Assembly: GCA_944391735.1 (NCBI GenBank)
Contig: CALXUR010000001.1
Location: 78,924 to 142,923, forward strand
DNA from: an uncultured Alphaproteobacteria bacterium
Lineage (GTDB): Bacteria; Pseudomonadota; Alphaproteobacteria; CAAHEQ01; UBA3637
Direction: 5' to 3'
DNA length: 64,000 nt
Part shown: piece by piece, positions 1 to 7,939 of the stretch
Numbering within the stretch: the stretch's first letter is position 1
Layout: each line of letters begins with the position of its first letter
Notes under the pieces: model-generated
Database searches by the model: none
What the model was told of the DNA's origin: nothing
Seen by the model: the letters and a program-made list of their open reading frames with translations, nothing else
Program-made: the position numbers and the translations under genes

Positions 1-1352
1 AGTTTTTGCTACCGATTCATTTTGCCAATCCCGCACACGGAAAAATTTTCGACGCCTGTCGAACCTATATTGAACAAGGACGAATCGCGGATCCCGTTAC
101 ATTAAAAGCCGTTTTTGCCAATGATGAGGCTTTAAAAGACGTCGGCGGTGCCGATTATTTGGTTAAGTTAGCCGCCGCGTCAACTACTATTATCAACGCA
201 GCGGATTACGGACGTCAAATTTTGGATCGCTATATCCGCCGGCAATTAATCGCTTTGGGCAGTGATATTGTGAACGACGCCTTTGCCGTTTCTATTGACG
301 AAGAAGCCATTTCACAGGTGGAAGGGGCTGAAAAACGCTTATATGAAATAGCAAACGAAGGCGAAACAACGGGTGGTCCCAAACTGTTGAACGCCGCTTT
401 ACGGGAAACATTGGTTTCAACGGAAAACGCTATGAAAAATCCGACGGGTGTTGCCGGTACCACAACCGGGTTGGTTGATTTGGACAAACTGTTGGGCGGA
501 TTGCATGATTCGGATTTAATTATTTTAGCCGGCCGTCCCGCCATGGGAAAATCGGCACTGGCCACCACCATTGCCTTTAATGCCGCCATGCACTTTGAAG
601 AGGAAAACAAAAAGCCGGGAGCCGAAAAAAAATCCGTCGCTTTCTTTTCTTTGGAAATGTCGGCCGAACAACTGGCAACCCGTATTCTATCGGGAAAGGC
701 TCAAGTATCCAGCCACCTGATGCGCACGGGGAAACTGACGAACGACCAATTTGACGAATTGGCGGCCGGCGTATCCCTGCTATCAAAAGTCCCTCTTTAT
801 ATTGATGAAACACCGGGTATTACGGTAACCGCCATTAAAAACCGGGCACGGCGGATGAAACGCGATAAAGAAAAAGGGTTGGGATTAATCGTCATCGACT
901 ATTTGCAATTAATCAGTTCGGTCGGTCGTTCGGAAAACCGTGTTCAAGAATTATCCGAAATGACACGCGCGCTTAAAATCATGGCCAAGGAGTTAAATGT
1001 TCCCGTTATTGTTTTATCCCAGTTATCTCGTTTAGTGGAACAGCGGGACAATAAAAAACCAATGTTGTCCGATTTGCGTGAATCGGGCTCTATTGAACAA
1101 GACGCGGATATTGTCATGTTTGTTTATCGCGAAATTTATTATTTACAAAATGAAGAGCCGAAACGGCATTTAAACGAAACGCCAGAAAAATTTGCCTTAC
1201 GGGTTGCCGAATGGGAACAGAAAAAAATCGAAATCGCGAATCAGGCAGAAGCTATCATTGCCAAACAGCGCCATGGTCCGGTCGGAACAGTCAAATTGTT
1301 CTTTTCCGGTGAATACGGTAAATTTACAGATTTGGCTCAAGATCCAGTATAA
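1..1352 (+). CDS. dnaB: Replicative DNA helicase DnaB, 5' end outside the window
   Basis: This is the ring helicase that unwinds DNA at the replication fork. The reading frame is already open at base 3 and its first residues (FLLPIHFANPAHGKIF) match the interior of the DnaB N-terminal domain, so roughly 50 residues lie before the window. Walker A is GRPAMGKSAL near residue 178 of the visible part, followed by the RecA-like core (VIDYLQLI, LSQLSR, RESGSIEQDADIV). A short charged insert (EENKKPGAEKK) follows Walker A. A strong terminator follows directly, so this is the end of its transcript. The identification is secure; only the start is missing. Confidence 0.97.
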   Translation, partial: FLLPIHFANPAHGKIFDACRTYIEQGRIADPVTLKAVFANDEALKDVGGADYLVKLAAASTTIINAADYGRQILDRYIRRQLIALGSDIVNDAFAVSIDEEAISQVEGAEKRLYEIANEGETTGGPKLLNAALRETLVSTENAMKNPTGVAGTTTGLVDLDKLLGGLHDSDLIILAGRPAMGKSALATTIAFNAAMHFEEENKKPGAEKKSVAFFSLEMSAEQLATRILSGKAQVSSHLMRTGKLTNDQFDELAAGVSLLSKVPLYIDETPGITVTAIKNRARRMKRDKEKGLGLIVIDYLQLISSVGRSENRVQELSEMTRALKIMAKELNVPVIVLSQLSRLVEQRDNKKPMLSDLRESGSIEQDADIVMFVYREIYYLQNEEPKRHLNETPEKFALRVAEWEQKKIEIANQAEAIIAKQRHGPVGTVKLFFSGEYGKFTDLAQDPV

Positions 1353-1365
1353 CAAAGATTCATTC

Positions 1366-1394
1366 AAGGAGAAACCGATTGTTTCTCCTTTTTT
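1366..1394 (+). terminator. Intrinsic terminator after dnaB
   Basis: A 10-bp perfect stem AAGGAGAAAC / GTTTCTCCTT with a 5-nt loop is followed by a T run, 13 bases after the dnaB stop codon. Confidence 0.9.
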
Positions 1395-1534
1395 ACGATT
1401 ATAAATAAATGATTTTTTCGTAAAAGTAATCTTTTAAAATAACAGACTTTTGTATATGATGATTTTTAAACGGAATACACCCATATGATGTCATGCTAAA
1501 GTATCATTTCTTTTAAATTAGGGGGAAAGCAGAA

Positions 1535-1723
1535 ATGACAAAAGACACCTTTCGGGAGTCAACCGAAGAATCTGTCCATCATTTGATTTTATCACATTTT
1601 CAGGAATTGGAGGCCTTATTGATACAGTATCATTTCACCGATAACGCTGTCGTCCTGTCGGCACTGAAAACTGTTTTTCAAAAACGCATTTCAAGAAGTG
1701 ATTTAAATAAAAACAAAACTTAA
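1535..1723 (+). CDS. Small hypothetical protein, 62 aa
   Basis: I do not recognise this protein. It is short, charged and predicted helical, with a hydrophobic core segment (HLILSHFQELEALLIQYHF) and a basic C-terminus. A good ribosome binding site (AGGGGGAAAG) lies 6 bases before the ATG, which supports a real gene. It stands alone between the dnaB terminator and the promoter of the structured RNA that follows. A regulatory or adaptor role would be a guess. Confidence 0.5.
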   Translation: MTKDTFRESTEESVHHLILSHFQELEALLIQYHFTDNAVVLSALKTVFQKRISRSDLNKNKT

Positions 1724-1808
1724 CCTTAATAAAAATGTCTTAAATAAATTATAACATCATATAATATAAATAAAAATTATATATTATGAATTACAATCAA
1801 AAAAATAC

Positions 1809-1837
1809 TTGCAAATAACATAGCCTTAAGTTAATAT
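1809..1837 (+). promoter_or_regulatory. Sigma70-type promoter of the structured RNA
   Basis: TTGCAA (1809-1814) and TAATAT (1832-1837) are separated by exactly 17 bases. No start codon with a ribosome binding site follows. A long folded segment and a terminator follow instead, so it probably drives an untranslated RNA beginning near 1844. Confidence 0.7.
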
Positions 1838-1843
1838 AACATT

Positions 1844-2053
1844 CAGGTATTTTCACCCTGAAGTCTAGAAGCTTCATCAAAAAGAGTCCAGCAGGCATTG
1901 ACTAAAAAAGGCTGACGTCATTCCAAAAGAAGGGATGGATGTCGGTGAATAAAGATTTACTCCTGAATAAGCCGAGCTATTCTTTTTGATAGTGTTCTAG
2001 CTCCATCCCACTTGTGGAAAATAATAAAAAAGAGGGGACGCCCCTCCTTTTTT
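1844..2053 (+). ncRNA. Structured non-coding RNA, about 205 nt; 6S-like candidate
   Basis: The segment between a clean promoter and an intrinsic terminator folds into a rod. A 5' hairpin (TTCAGG / CCTGAA) is followed by a long outer stem made of CTAGAA (1865-1870) with TTCTAG (1995-2000) and ATCAAAAAGAGT (1876-1887) with ATTCTTTTTGAT (1979-1990), interrupted by a 5x4 internal loop. The apex is a 13-bp stem (1912-1942 region) with loop AAAAGAA and one bulged G. A long rod with internal loops and this length resembles 6S RNA, but I cannot match the conserved 6S bases, so a lineage-specific sRNA is equally possible. It does not match 4.5S RNA, tmRNA or RNase P RNA. Confidence 0.6.
2025..2053. 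terminator. Bidirectional intrinsic terminator
   Basis: GAGGGG-ACG-CCCCTC flanked by an A run on the left and a T run on the right can end both the rightward structured RNA and the leftward gene whose stop codon is at 2052. Confidence 0.85.
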
Positions 2054-2273
2054 AATCTTGTTTAACAAACAAATTACAGTGGCAATGCCCCATTGCGGCA
2101 ATTTCTTTTTCATGCTCACCGCACGGACAAAATCCCCGGGACACATCACACGGACAATGTCCCCCGCAAGCTGTCAGGCACCGATTAATAATACGATCCG
2201 CATAGGGAGACAATTTATATCCTTTTGCTTTTGCGTATAACTCCAGTACATGCTTAAAATGTTCTTTATCCAT
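2052..2273 (-). CDS. Ferredoxin:thioredoxin reductase catalytic-chain-like protein
   Basis: A 73-residue protein with the cysteine pattern of the FTR catalytic (beta) chain: a CPC motif (CGGHCPC), a second CPC (GFCPCGEHEKE) and a CHC (GHCHCNLF). In the family these cysteines hold a [4Fe-4S] cluster next to a redox-active disulfide that reduces thioredoxin-like partners. No variable (alpha) chain is seen nearby, as is usual for stand-alone FTR-like proteins of anaerobes. A ribosome binding site AAAGGAG precedes the start. It is transcribed leftward after pgpA with a short gap, and shares a bidirectional terminator with the structured RNA. The family call is good; the electron donor and target are unknown. 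Confidence 0.8.
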   Translation of the reverse strand: MDKEHFKHVLELYAKAKGYKLSPYADRIINRCLTACGGHCPCDVSRGFCPCGEHEKEIAAMGHCHCNLFVKQD

Positions 2274-2287
2274 AAAACGCTCCTTTC

Positions 2288-2776
2288 CTATAAAAATGAT
2301 ATGCCGTATAACACAGCGGCGGCATACAAACCCGCAATGACATCATCCATCATGACCCCAAACGCACCATGAACCGAACGGTCAAAAAATGAAGCCGGCC
2401 AAAATTTTACAATGTCGAAGAAACGAAATAAAATAAAGCCGCATACCAGAATATACCACGAAATCGGAAAAGAAGCAACCAGAACAAAAGTCAAACTTTG
2501 TCCCACCGTTTCATCAATCACGACAAAGCCGGGATCCTGACACGCTTGCGTTTTTAACACAACACGCACAGCCCACCAACCAACAAGGAACAAAACCGCG
2601 GTTACGGCCAACAAAGCAAAGGATCCACCCCACACACCGATTAAAACCAACGGTAAAGAACACAAGGATCCGACTGTCCCGGGAGCCTTAGGGGCGCATC
2701 CCGATCCAAACCATGTCGCCAAAACCCAAGCCATGGTTTCCTGTCGCGATGAACGCATCAGACTTGACATTTTCAT
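2288..2776 (-). CDS. pgpA: Phosphatidylglycerophosphatase A
   Basis: This inner-membrane enzyme removes the phosphate from phosphatidylglycerol phosphate to give phosphatidylglycerol. It shows the family signatures GCAPKAPGTVGS near the N-terminus, DPGFVVIDETVGQ in the middle and HGAFGVMMDDVIAGLYA near the C-terminus, with about four hydrophobic segments and 162 residues, the usual length. I start it at the ATG at 2776 because GAGGGGG lies 5 bases upstream; an in-frame GTG two codons earlier is less likely. It follows the 2791-3807 gene closely and is probably co-transcribed with it. Confidence 0.95.
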   Translation of the reverse strand: MKMSSLMRSSRQETMAWVLATWFGSGCAPKAPGTVGSLCSLPLVLIGVWGGSFALLAVTAVLFLVGWWAVRVVLKTQACQDPGFVVIDETVGQSLTFVLVASFPISWYILVCGFILFRFFDIVKFWPASFFDRSVHGAFGVMMDDVIAGLYAAAVLYGISFL

Positions 2777-2790
2777 GCACACCCCCTCTT

Positions 2791-3807
2791 CTATTTACCA
2801 TCAGATACAGCATCCGCCGACGCGGCATCCCATTTTGATCCGAAATATTCATCCAAAAACGCGGTAAATAAAGGAATATCCTCGGAATCCATATCTTCCA
2901 AACGTAACAACATGACATTGTTTTTTTCCAAATAATCACGTGTTTCCACAGGATTCAACAATGTTCCGGACATCATTAAAATAACGGGAACCGCAATTGA
3001 ATTCGGCTCACTTTCTTGCAGACTTTTAGCGATTTCAATAACATCCTTAACAGGCGTTTTTAAAATACGGCTTTCACAATACCAATCGCTTTCGGCAATA
3101 TCGGCTTCTGTATCAGCCACCCATGTTGAGCCGGGCTGATTGATAACACGAACGACAATCGCGCGACTGTCAGTTGACAATGCAAAAGAAGCATAGTTCC
3201 CATTCATGGAAATATGCGGAAAGAAATCAGCTTGTGTATTTACGGTCAGAGGTAAAACAGCCTGAACATCATCGGCATCATCAAAAGGCATATCTTCCGG
3301 TACCTCTGAATTATCCATCATATCATCAGGCGTATCCGGATAAGGATGCGGCAAACCATCTCCCGTATACGGCGCAGACGCAGCCGGGGCAGACGGCACG
3401 ATCGGAGCCACACTCAGCAAAGCCGACGATTGAACTCGCAATTTATGCGGCGTAAATCCTTTTTTACTGGAGACAACTTTAATCGCCCCACGTTTCAGTT
3501 TTTTTTCAAAAAAACGGCGGGGAATCAAACTCATCCAACGGATACGATACAATCCCCACCATCCCAATATCCACAGCGGGACAAATAAAATCATACAGCT
3601 GAACAATCCGAAATCGGCAGCCGTATCAATAATCCATCTTGAATTGACAAAGGCATGCAACCGACCATACCAATCCGCAGTAGACAACGGATTAAAATCA
3701 AATAACAGGAAACATCCGACCGACATGATTTGCAGATACACAAGCGTCCATAAAAAACCGATAAAAATCAATTTTCCATAATTTAAAGGTGTCTTCTTTC
3801 CAGCCAT
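2791..3807 (-). CDS. Membrane protein of unknown function, 338 aa
   Basis: I do not recognise this protein. The start is set at MAGKKTPLNYGK because GGAGG lies just upstream; an upstream in-frame extension has no support. Two hydrophobic segments near residues 13-35 and 70-95 are followed by a basic stretch, a Pro/Asp-rich linker (residues about 135-185) and a soluble alpha/beta-looking C-terminal domain of about 150 residues (WVADTEADIAESDWYCES, VPVILMMSGTL). The layout suggests a cytoplasmic domain tethered to the inner membrane. It is leftward with pgpA, and separated from the next upstream gene by a terminator. Proximity to the VirB6 cluster may be meaningful but is not proof of a shared role. 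Confidence 0.6.
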   Translation of the reverse strand: MAGKKTPLNYGKLIFIGFLWTLVYLQIMSVGCFLLFDFNPLSTADWYGRLHAFVNSRWIIDTAADFGLFSCMILFVPLWILGWWGLYRIRWMSLIPRRFFEKKLKRGAIKVVSSKKGFTPHKLRVQSSALLSVAPIVPSAPAASAPYTGDGLPHPYPDTPDDMMDNSEVPEDMPFDDADDVQAVLPLTVNTQADFFPHISMNGNYASFALSTDSRAIVVRVINQPGSTWVADTEADIAESDWYCESRILKTPVKDVIEIAKSLQESEPNSIAVPVILMMSGTLLNPVETRDYLEKNNVMLLRLEDMDSEDIPLFTAFLDEYFGSKWDAASADAVSDGK

Positions 3808-3877
3808 AACTGCCTCCTTTTTTCTATCGTTATACATCAAAACAAAAGAAAAAACCACCAAAAAATTTATTTTTATA

Positions 3878-3907
3878 AAAAAGCCGCCCTGAAAAGAGCG
3901 GCTTAAA
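3878..3907 (-). terminator. Intrinsic terminator, leftward
   Basis: AGCCGC / GCGGCT around an ACTTTTC-type loop gives, on the minus strand, a GC-rich hairpin followed by a T run. It lies 14 bases after the stop of the 3921-5045 gene. Confidence 0.75.
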
Positions 3908-3920
3908 AACAAGGAATACG

Positions 3921-5045
3921 TTAAGCGGCGTTCCCCTCGTTCCCACGTCCGCGCACAAAGGGACGTCCCGTTTCGGGAGATGTCCGACCACTGCGCGCTT
4001 GTTCATAAGCTTGCCGATCCGCAGTATGAGAGGCCACTCTTTCGGAAAACGAACGCGCGTCCGCATCAACGGATTCTGCCTCGCCCCGAATACTGGAACC
4101 AATCTCAACCGTTGCACTGACAGCCGGATCTTTTAACGTCTTTCCTTGAGCAGCCTTCGCAACCACACCGCGAGCACGATTTAAATCTATTGCACTCTTG
4201 ACATTTTGAGTAAACTTACCAATCATGCCCTTGCATTCATCTTTTTTAATTTCACGACCGGCAAAACGTGACATACCTTGACGCATTTGTTCGGAAAGTT
4301 TAGGATCCTTAACGAGTAACTTACCCAATTTTTTCTTATCTTTTGACGGCATATCCTCAAAATGGAAATGACCGTCACGGTTGTATTGTTGATACTCAGC
4401 AGGAAGTTGTCCGAGAATAGATTTAAAGCCCTCAACATACATATCCGACTCTTTCGTTCCCCGTTCTCGATCATAGGCCTGCGTATTTTCCTGATACTCT
4501 TTTTTCAAACGCGCTTTTTCCGCCTTATGATGATCCAGCTCAGCGTTAATCGTATCAAAAACAAGATTCAAAATCGCCCAAAAAGCCTTTTCCATCATTT
4601 CCTGAGGGTCTTTAGAATTTAGGATATCCTCCATCTTTTTATCCAGCATTTGCCAAAACCCTTTTTCAGTGCTCGGACTAAAAAAGTTCTTTCCTTTTCC
4701 TTCAAACGCCTTGGCACCCAAATACATCTCATCATTAGAAGAACGATTGGGAATATTCGGAGCCGCCACCGGTTCCGGTGTATTCGAAACCTCTTCACGC
4801 GTTGGTTCCGCTCCCGGCGTTTCTTGTTGAGCTTCGGGGGCCGCCGGTTGCATTTGTTCTTCCTCCAGCACTTTAGAACGCTCCCCGATTAAAGAATCAT
4901 CACGATTCACGGCGTCCGAAAGATTTTTCAAATCACCGACCGGATCTTTTTTCCCCGCCAATATATCCGGATTCTTTAAAGCTTCCGCCTGACGGCGTTG
5001 GGCTTCCTCTTCCATTCGTTTCATTTCTTCTTCAGCTGTACCCAT
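3921..5045 (-). CDS. Hydrophilic coiled-coil protein, 374 aa, unknown function
   Basis: I do not recognise this protein. It starts at MGTAEEEMKRMEEEAQ, chosen for GGAGG 6 bases upstream. The first 100 residues are rich in Glu, Lys, Gln and Pro and probably disordered or coiled coil. A charged helical middle (residues about 140-190) contains FDTINAELDHHKAEKARLKK. The C-terminus is again Arg/Glu-rich and low complexity. There is no signal peptide or membrane segment, so it is probably cytoplasmic. It is the second gene of a leftward pair that diverges from the VirB6 cluster across a shared promoter region, which suggests, without proving, a secretion-related role. Confidence 0.6.
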   Translation of the reverse strand: MGTAEEEMKRMEEEAQRRQAEALKNPDILAGKKDPVGDLKNLSDAVNRDDSLIGERSKVLEEEQMQPAAPEAQQETPGAEPTREEVSNTPEPVAAPNIPNRSSNDEMYLGAKAFEGKGKNFFSPSTEKGFWQMLDKKMEDILNSKDPQEMMEKAFWAILNLVFDTINAELDHHKAEKARLKKEYQENTQAYDRERGTKESDMYVEGFKSILGQLPAEYQQYNRDGHFHFEDMPSKDKKKLGKLLVKDPKLSEQMRQGMSRFAGREIKKDECKGMIGKFTQNVKSAIDLNRARGVVAKAAQGKTLKDPAVSATVEIGSSIRGEAESVDADARSFSERVASHTADRQAYEQARSGRTSPETGRPFVRGRGNEGNAA

Positions 5046-5117
5046 TGTGTCCTCCTTGATCATTTAATCATTTGGTAGTTGTTTTCAGTATACACCGGCA
5101 TCTTGATTTTGTCAAGA

Positions 5118-5753
5118 TTATCCTTTCAATCCTTTCATAAAGCGTGCCAACCGTTTATTTTCTTCAATCGCTTGCGACGGAGAAAGGGTTTGTGCTCCGC
5201 CCGGATTCTTTGTGATAATCGGGGAGAAGTAAGCCGGGTTTGATATCAAAACATCCCACGCCTGTTTAGCATCCCGTTTTAACATTTTTAAATAATTACG
5301 AATTAATTTTTTCGCATCGACGGGAAAATGCTCGGCTTCAATTTTAGAAGCATACAGCTCAATTAAAGCCGTTCGGCGTGCCTCTGCTTCGTTCAGTTTA
5401 TCCAAAACGGCCTCGGCCCGTTCCTGTATCGCCCTACCCTGCTCTTCCAGATCGGCTTCATTTTTATTCAAAAGAAGCTCCAGATAATCCATCAGCAAAT
5501 CATACCAAAACGGTTGATTGACATAGGCTTTTTGAACAATACGCAAACTTTCTTTAAAGGGTATGTTTCGAATATCGGGACGACCGATCAGATAAGACGC
5601 CACGCCCGACATTTCATCAAATGCCCGGCTTTCGGGAAAATCGGCAACACCGATCCGATCGACATCAACCGTCAAAGCCGGCGCGTCCGTCAACACGGAA
5701 CGTTGGGCATAAAAGCGTTGATATAATTGAAAAATTTTCTCCGAAATAGTCAT
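5118..5753 (-). CDS. Helical protein of unknown function, 211 aa
   Basis: I do not recognise this family. The start is the ATG giving MTISEKIFQLYQRF, with GAAGGAG 5 bases upstream. The protein is soluble and largely helical, with a long Glu/Ala/Leu-rich segment (LEEQGRAIQERAEAVLDKLN) likely to form a coiled coil, and no membrane segment. It is the first gene leftward from the divergent promoter region facing the first VirB6 paralogue; a 72-base gap separates it from the 3921-5045 gene, so the two are probably one transcript. A cytoplasmic accessory of the VirB6 cluster is a reasonable hypothesis only. Confidence 0.6.
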   Translation of the reverse strand: MTISEKIFQLYQRFYAQRSVLTDAPALTVDVDRIGVADFPESRAFDEMSGVASYLIGRPDIRNIPFKESLRIVQKAYVNQPFWYDLLMDYLELLLNKNEADLEEQGRAIQERAEAVLDKLNEAEARRTALIELYASKIEAEHFPVDAKKLIRNYLKMLKRDAKQAWDVLISNPAYFSPIITKNPGGAQTLSPSQAIEENKRLARFMKGLKG

Positions 5754-5785
5754 TTTCACTCCTTCACTCTTTTTATCTTCCTTTT

Positions 5786-5852
5786 ATTATAACCATTTTT
5801 TTTAAATAATCCACAAAAAAAATGTTGGTAAATTCGGAAAATATGATATACT
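5786..5852. promoter_or_regulatory. Divergent promoter region between 5753 (leftward) and 5905 (rightward)
   Basis: Rightward: TTGGTA (5825-5830), 16-base spacer, TATACT (5847-5852). Leftward: TATAAT read on the minus strand at 5791-5786 with a weak -35. The AT-rich 150-base gap could hold a shared operator for the two divergent units. Confidence 0.5.
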
Positions 5853-5904
5853 GAAGAAAAGAAAGATGTATTTTACCTGAACCTATTTTGTCCGGAGAAA
5901 AGTC

Positions 5905-7914
5905 ATGTTAAAAAAAGGACACGCTTTATTTATATCATTTTTAACTTGGTGTCTGACAATGCCCGTGTCGGCGGGAGCGGCCGTCAACTGTGTTTACAAC
6001 CCGAACGCGACGTTTCCGGCAACATTAAGAGATTGGACGGCATCGGAGGGTATGTGTTGGTTCTGCCCCGTGTTTGAAACATTATTCAAAGCCATCAACA
6101 ATCTGGTGACAAGCATGTCTCAATACATGTCGACCTTTTTCCTGAACCTGATGGGTATCGGTATCTTATTTTTAATCGCTTTCAAAGTCGGACGGATGTT
6201 GGTTCAGCTTCAGGATGTGGATTTAATGCAGTTCCTGGGCGATCTTTTCAAACCTTTGGGACGCGCCATCATCGCGACGGCTCTTTTAGGAGCCATGACG
6301 TTCAGTGGCGACACCATCTATCACCTGTTAATCCAGCCTATTTTTGACGTTTCTTTATTTTTGGGTGAACAAACCATGAATATCGCCGTTGCCAACACCG
6401 AAGTTTTCACGGCGACACAGTCATCAGGAGAAGTCATAAGGCAGGCGGGCGGAACGGTTATGGAAGCTTGCAATTATCGGGGAACGCTTCCGGATAAAAC
6501 CGTGTTTACATCCCGAGAGCTACAACAATTGATCTGTTGGATGAGAACCGTATCTTCCTCATTGGGTGTCGGTATCGCAATCGGATCCACCTTTATAAAG
6601 ATCGGATTTACAGAATTCCTTGATCATATTAACATGATTATCCCGGGCATTTTGATCTTTATCGCCTTTTTCATCAACTATGTCATGTTCCCGCTTAAAT
6701 TACTGGAAACCTTCGTGCGGTTGGCTTTTGTGTTAATGTTGACGCCTCTTTGGATTATTTTATGGGTCTTTCCGGCAACGGTGCAATACACCAAAAAAGC
6801 ATGGGAGATGTTTCTTGGTTGCTGTTTGGTAATGATTTCACTCAGCGTTATTGTCGCGATGGTTATTCAGATTATGAATAACTCGATTCAACCGGACGGA
6901 TTGAGCGAACAGCTTTTTATCGAACTCGGATGCGGGAAAACCGACCACGCCCTTAAAAAGATTGAAACGGGGGGAATGGCTTTGTTCATTCTGTTGGCGT
7001 TTGGCTTTATGTGTTGGAGCATTTTGGGAACGGCAAGTGCTCTGGCCGGAACGTTCATCAGTGTCGGTGGGGACTTGGGACTTGAAAAAGGTGTAGCCCA
7101 AAATGCGGTACAGGCAGGTGGCTTGGCTTGGAAGGGCGCAAAAACAACCACTCGTTTGGGTTGGCGCGGCACAGTAGCGACCAGCGGTCTGATTAGGAAA
7201 GGGTTCGGCAAACTAGAAGACGCATTACAAAACCGGAAGCAGAACAAGAATGCCAGTGCGCCGGCGGCACCCCACAGCGTATACCCGGGTGCGACAGGAG
7301 GCGGATCGGGCGCGGGCAGTGAAAGCGCAACACCGCAATCAGTCGGAGGAACCGCCGATAATACAGCACCGCCACCATCACCATCACCGTCACCATCGAA
7401 TAATGATGCGAAAAAGAATCAAGAGATTAAAGCCGGTATTGATAATGTGTTCAATTCATCTCATAATCACGACAGATATGATGATCAAGACAAAAAAACA
7501 CTCAATCATTTTGCCGGGTTGGTGCATCAAGGGCGCATGACCAATAAACAAGCTTCAGAAGCACTGAAAAACTACTTCGAAGCCAAGAACCAACAGACAG
7601 GCAAGAATTATGATACACTTTCGGCAAGACAGGATATGGCTAAATTAAGAAGTGTTCATCGAGAGGCAGATCTCAAATATGATAAGCCGCCAGAAAAACC
7701 GCAAACACAATCTATCGGAACTACCGCGACAGAAAGCCAAGAGCAAGCGGTTAAAGATATTAACAGTATTAATCAAGTTAATCAAAATGCTCAACGTATG
7801 GAAAGTGCGGCACGCGCCGCAGGGGAAGCCGCCGGACAGCAGATGGGTGAAGCGGCCGGACGCGCGGCTGGTAGTCAAAGTGCCCGAGATGAACTGGGTA
7901 AACGCCGGAATTAA
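5905..7914 (+). CDS. VirB6/TrbL-type type IV secretion membrane protein, paralogue 1
   Basis: Members of this family form the inner-membrane channel core of type IV secretion machines. A signal peptide (to about residue 25) is followed by a CWFCP motif at residues 51-55, a first long hydrophobic segment (FFLNLMGIGILFLIAFKVG) and then five or so further membrane segments up to about residue 385, including the conserved-looking FPATVQYTKKAWEMFLGC. The C-terminal 270 residues are hydrophilic and low complexity (Pro/Ser runs around 465, Gln/Ala-rich end) and probably cytoplasmic. CCGGAG precedes the start. Two paralogues follow directly, in one operon. The family call rests on topology and the shared motif; the substrate is unknown. 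Confidence 0.75.
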   Translation: MLKKGHALFISFLTWCLTMPVSAGAAVNCVYNPNATFPATLRDWTASEGMCWFCPVFETLFKAINNLVTSMSQYMSTFFLNLMGIGILFLIAFKVGRMLVQLQDVDLMQFLGDLFKPLGRAIIATALLGAMTFSGDTIYHLLIQPIFDVSLFLGEQTMNIAVANTEVFTATQSSGEVIRQAGGTVMEACNYRGTLPDKTVFTSRELQQLICWMRTVSSSLGVGIAIGSTFIKIGFTEFLDHINMIIPGILIFIAFFINYVMFPLKLLETFVRLAFVLMLTPLWIILWVFPATVQYTKKAWEMFLGCCLVMISLSVIVAMVIQIMNNSIQPDGLSEQLFIELGCGKTDHALKKIETGGMALFILLAFGFMCWSILGTASALAGTFISVGGDLGLEKGVAQNAVQAGGLAWKGAKTTTRLGWRGTVATSGLIRKGFGKLEDALQNRKQNKNASAPAAPHSVYPGATGGGSGAGSESATPQSVGGTADNTAPPPSPSPSPSNNDAKKNQEIKAGIDNVFNSSHNHDRYDDQDKKTLNHFAGLVHQGRMTNKQASEALKNYFEAKNQQTGKNYDTLSARQDMAKLRSVHREADLKYDKPPEKPQTQSIGTTATESQEQAVKDINSINQVNQNAQRMESAARAAGEAAGQQMGEAAGRAAGSQSARDELGKRRN

Positions 7915-7939
7915 CCTGTAAGCAAAGGTAAGGAGAAGC

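Noticed and set aside
1844..2053. 4.5S RNA, tmRNA or RNase P RNA
   Set aside because: The conserved sequence blocks of these RNAs are not present.
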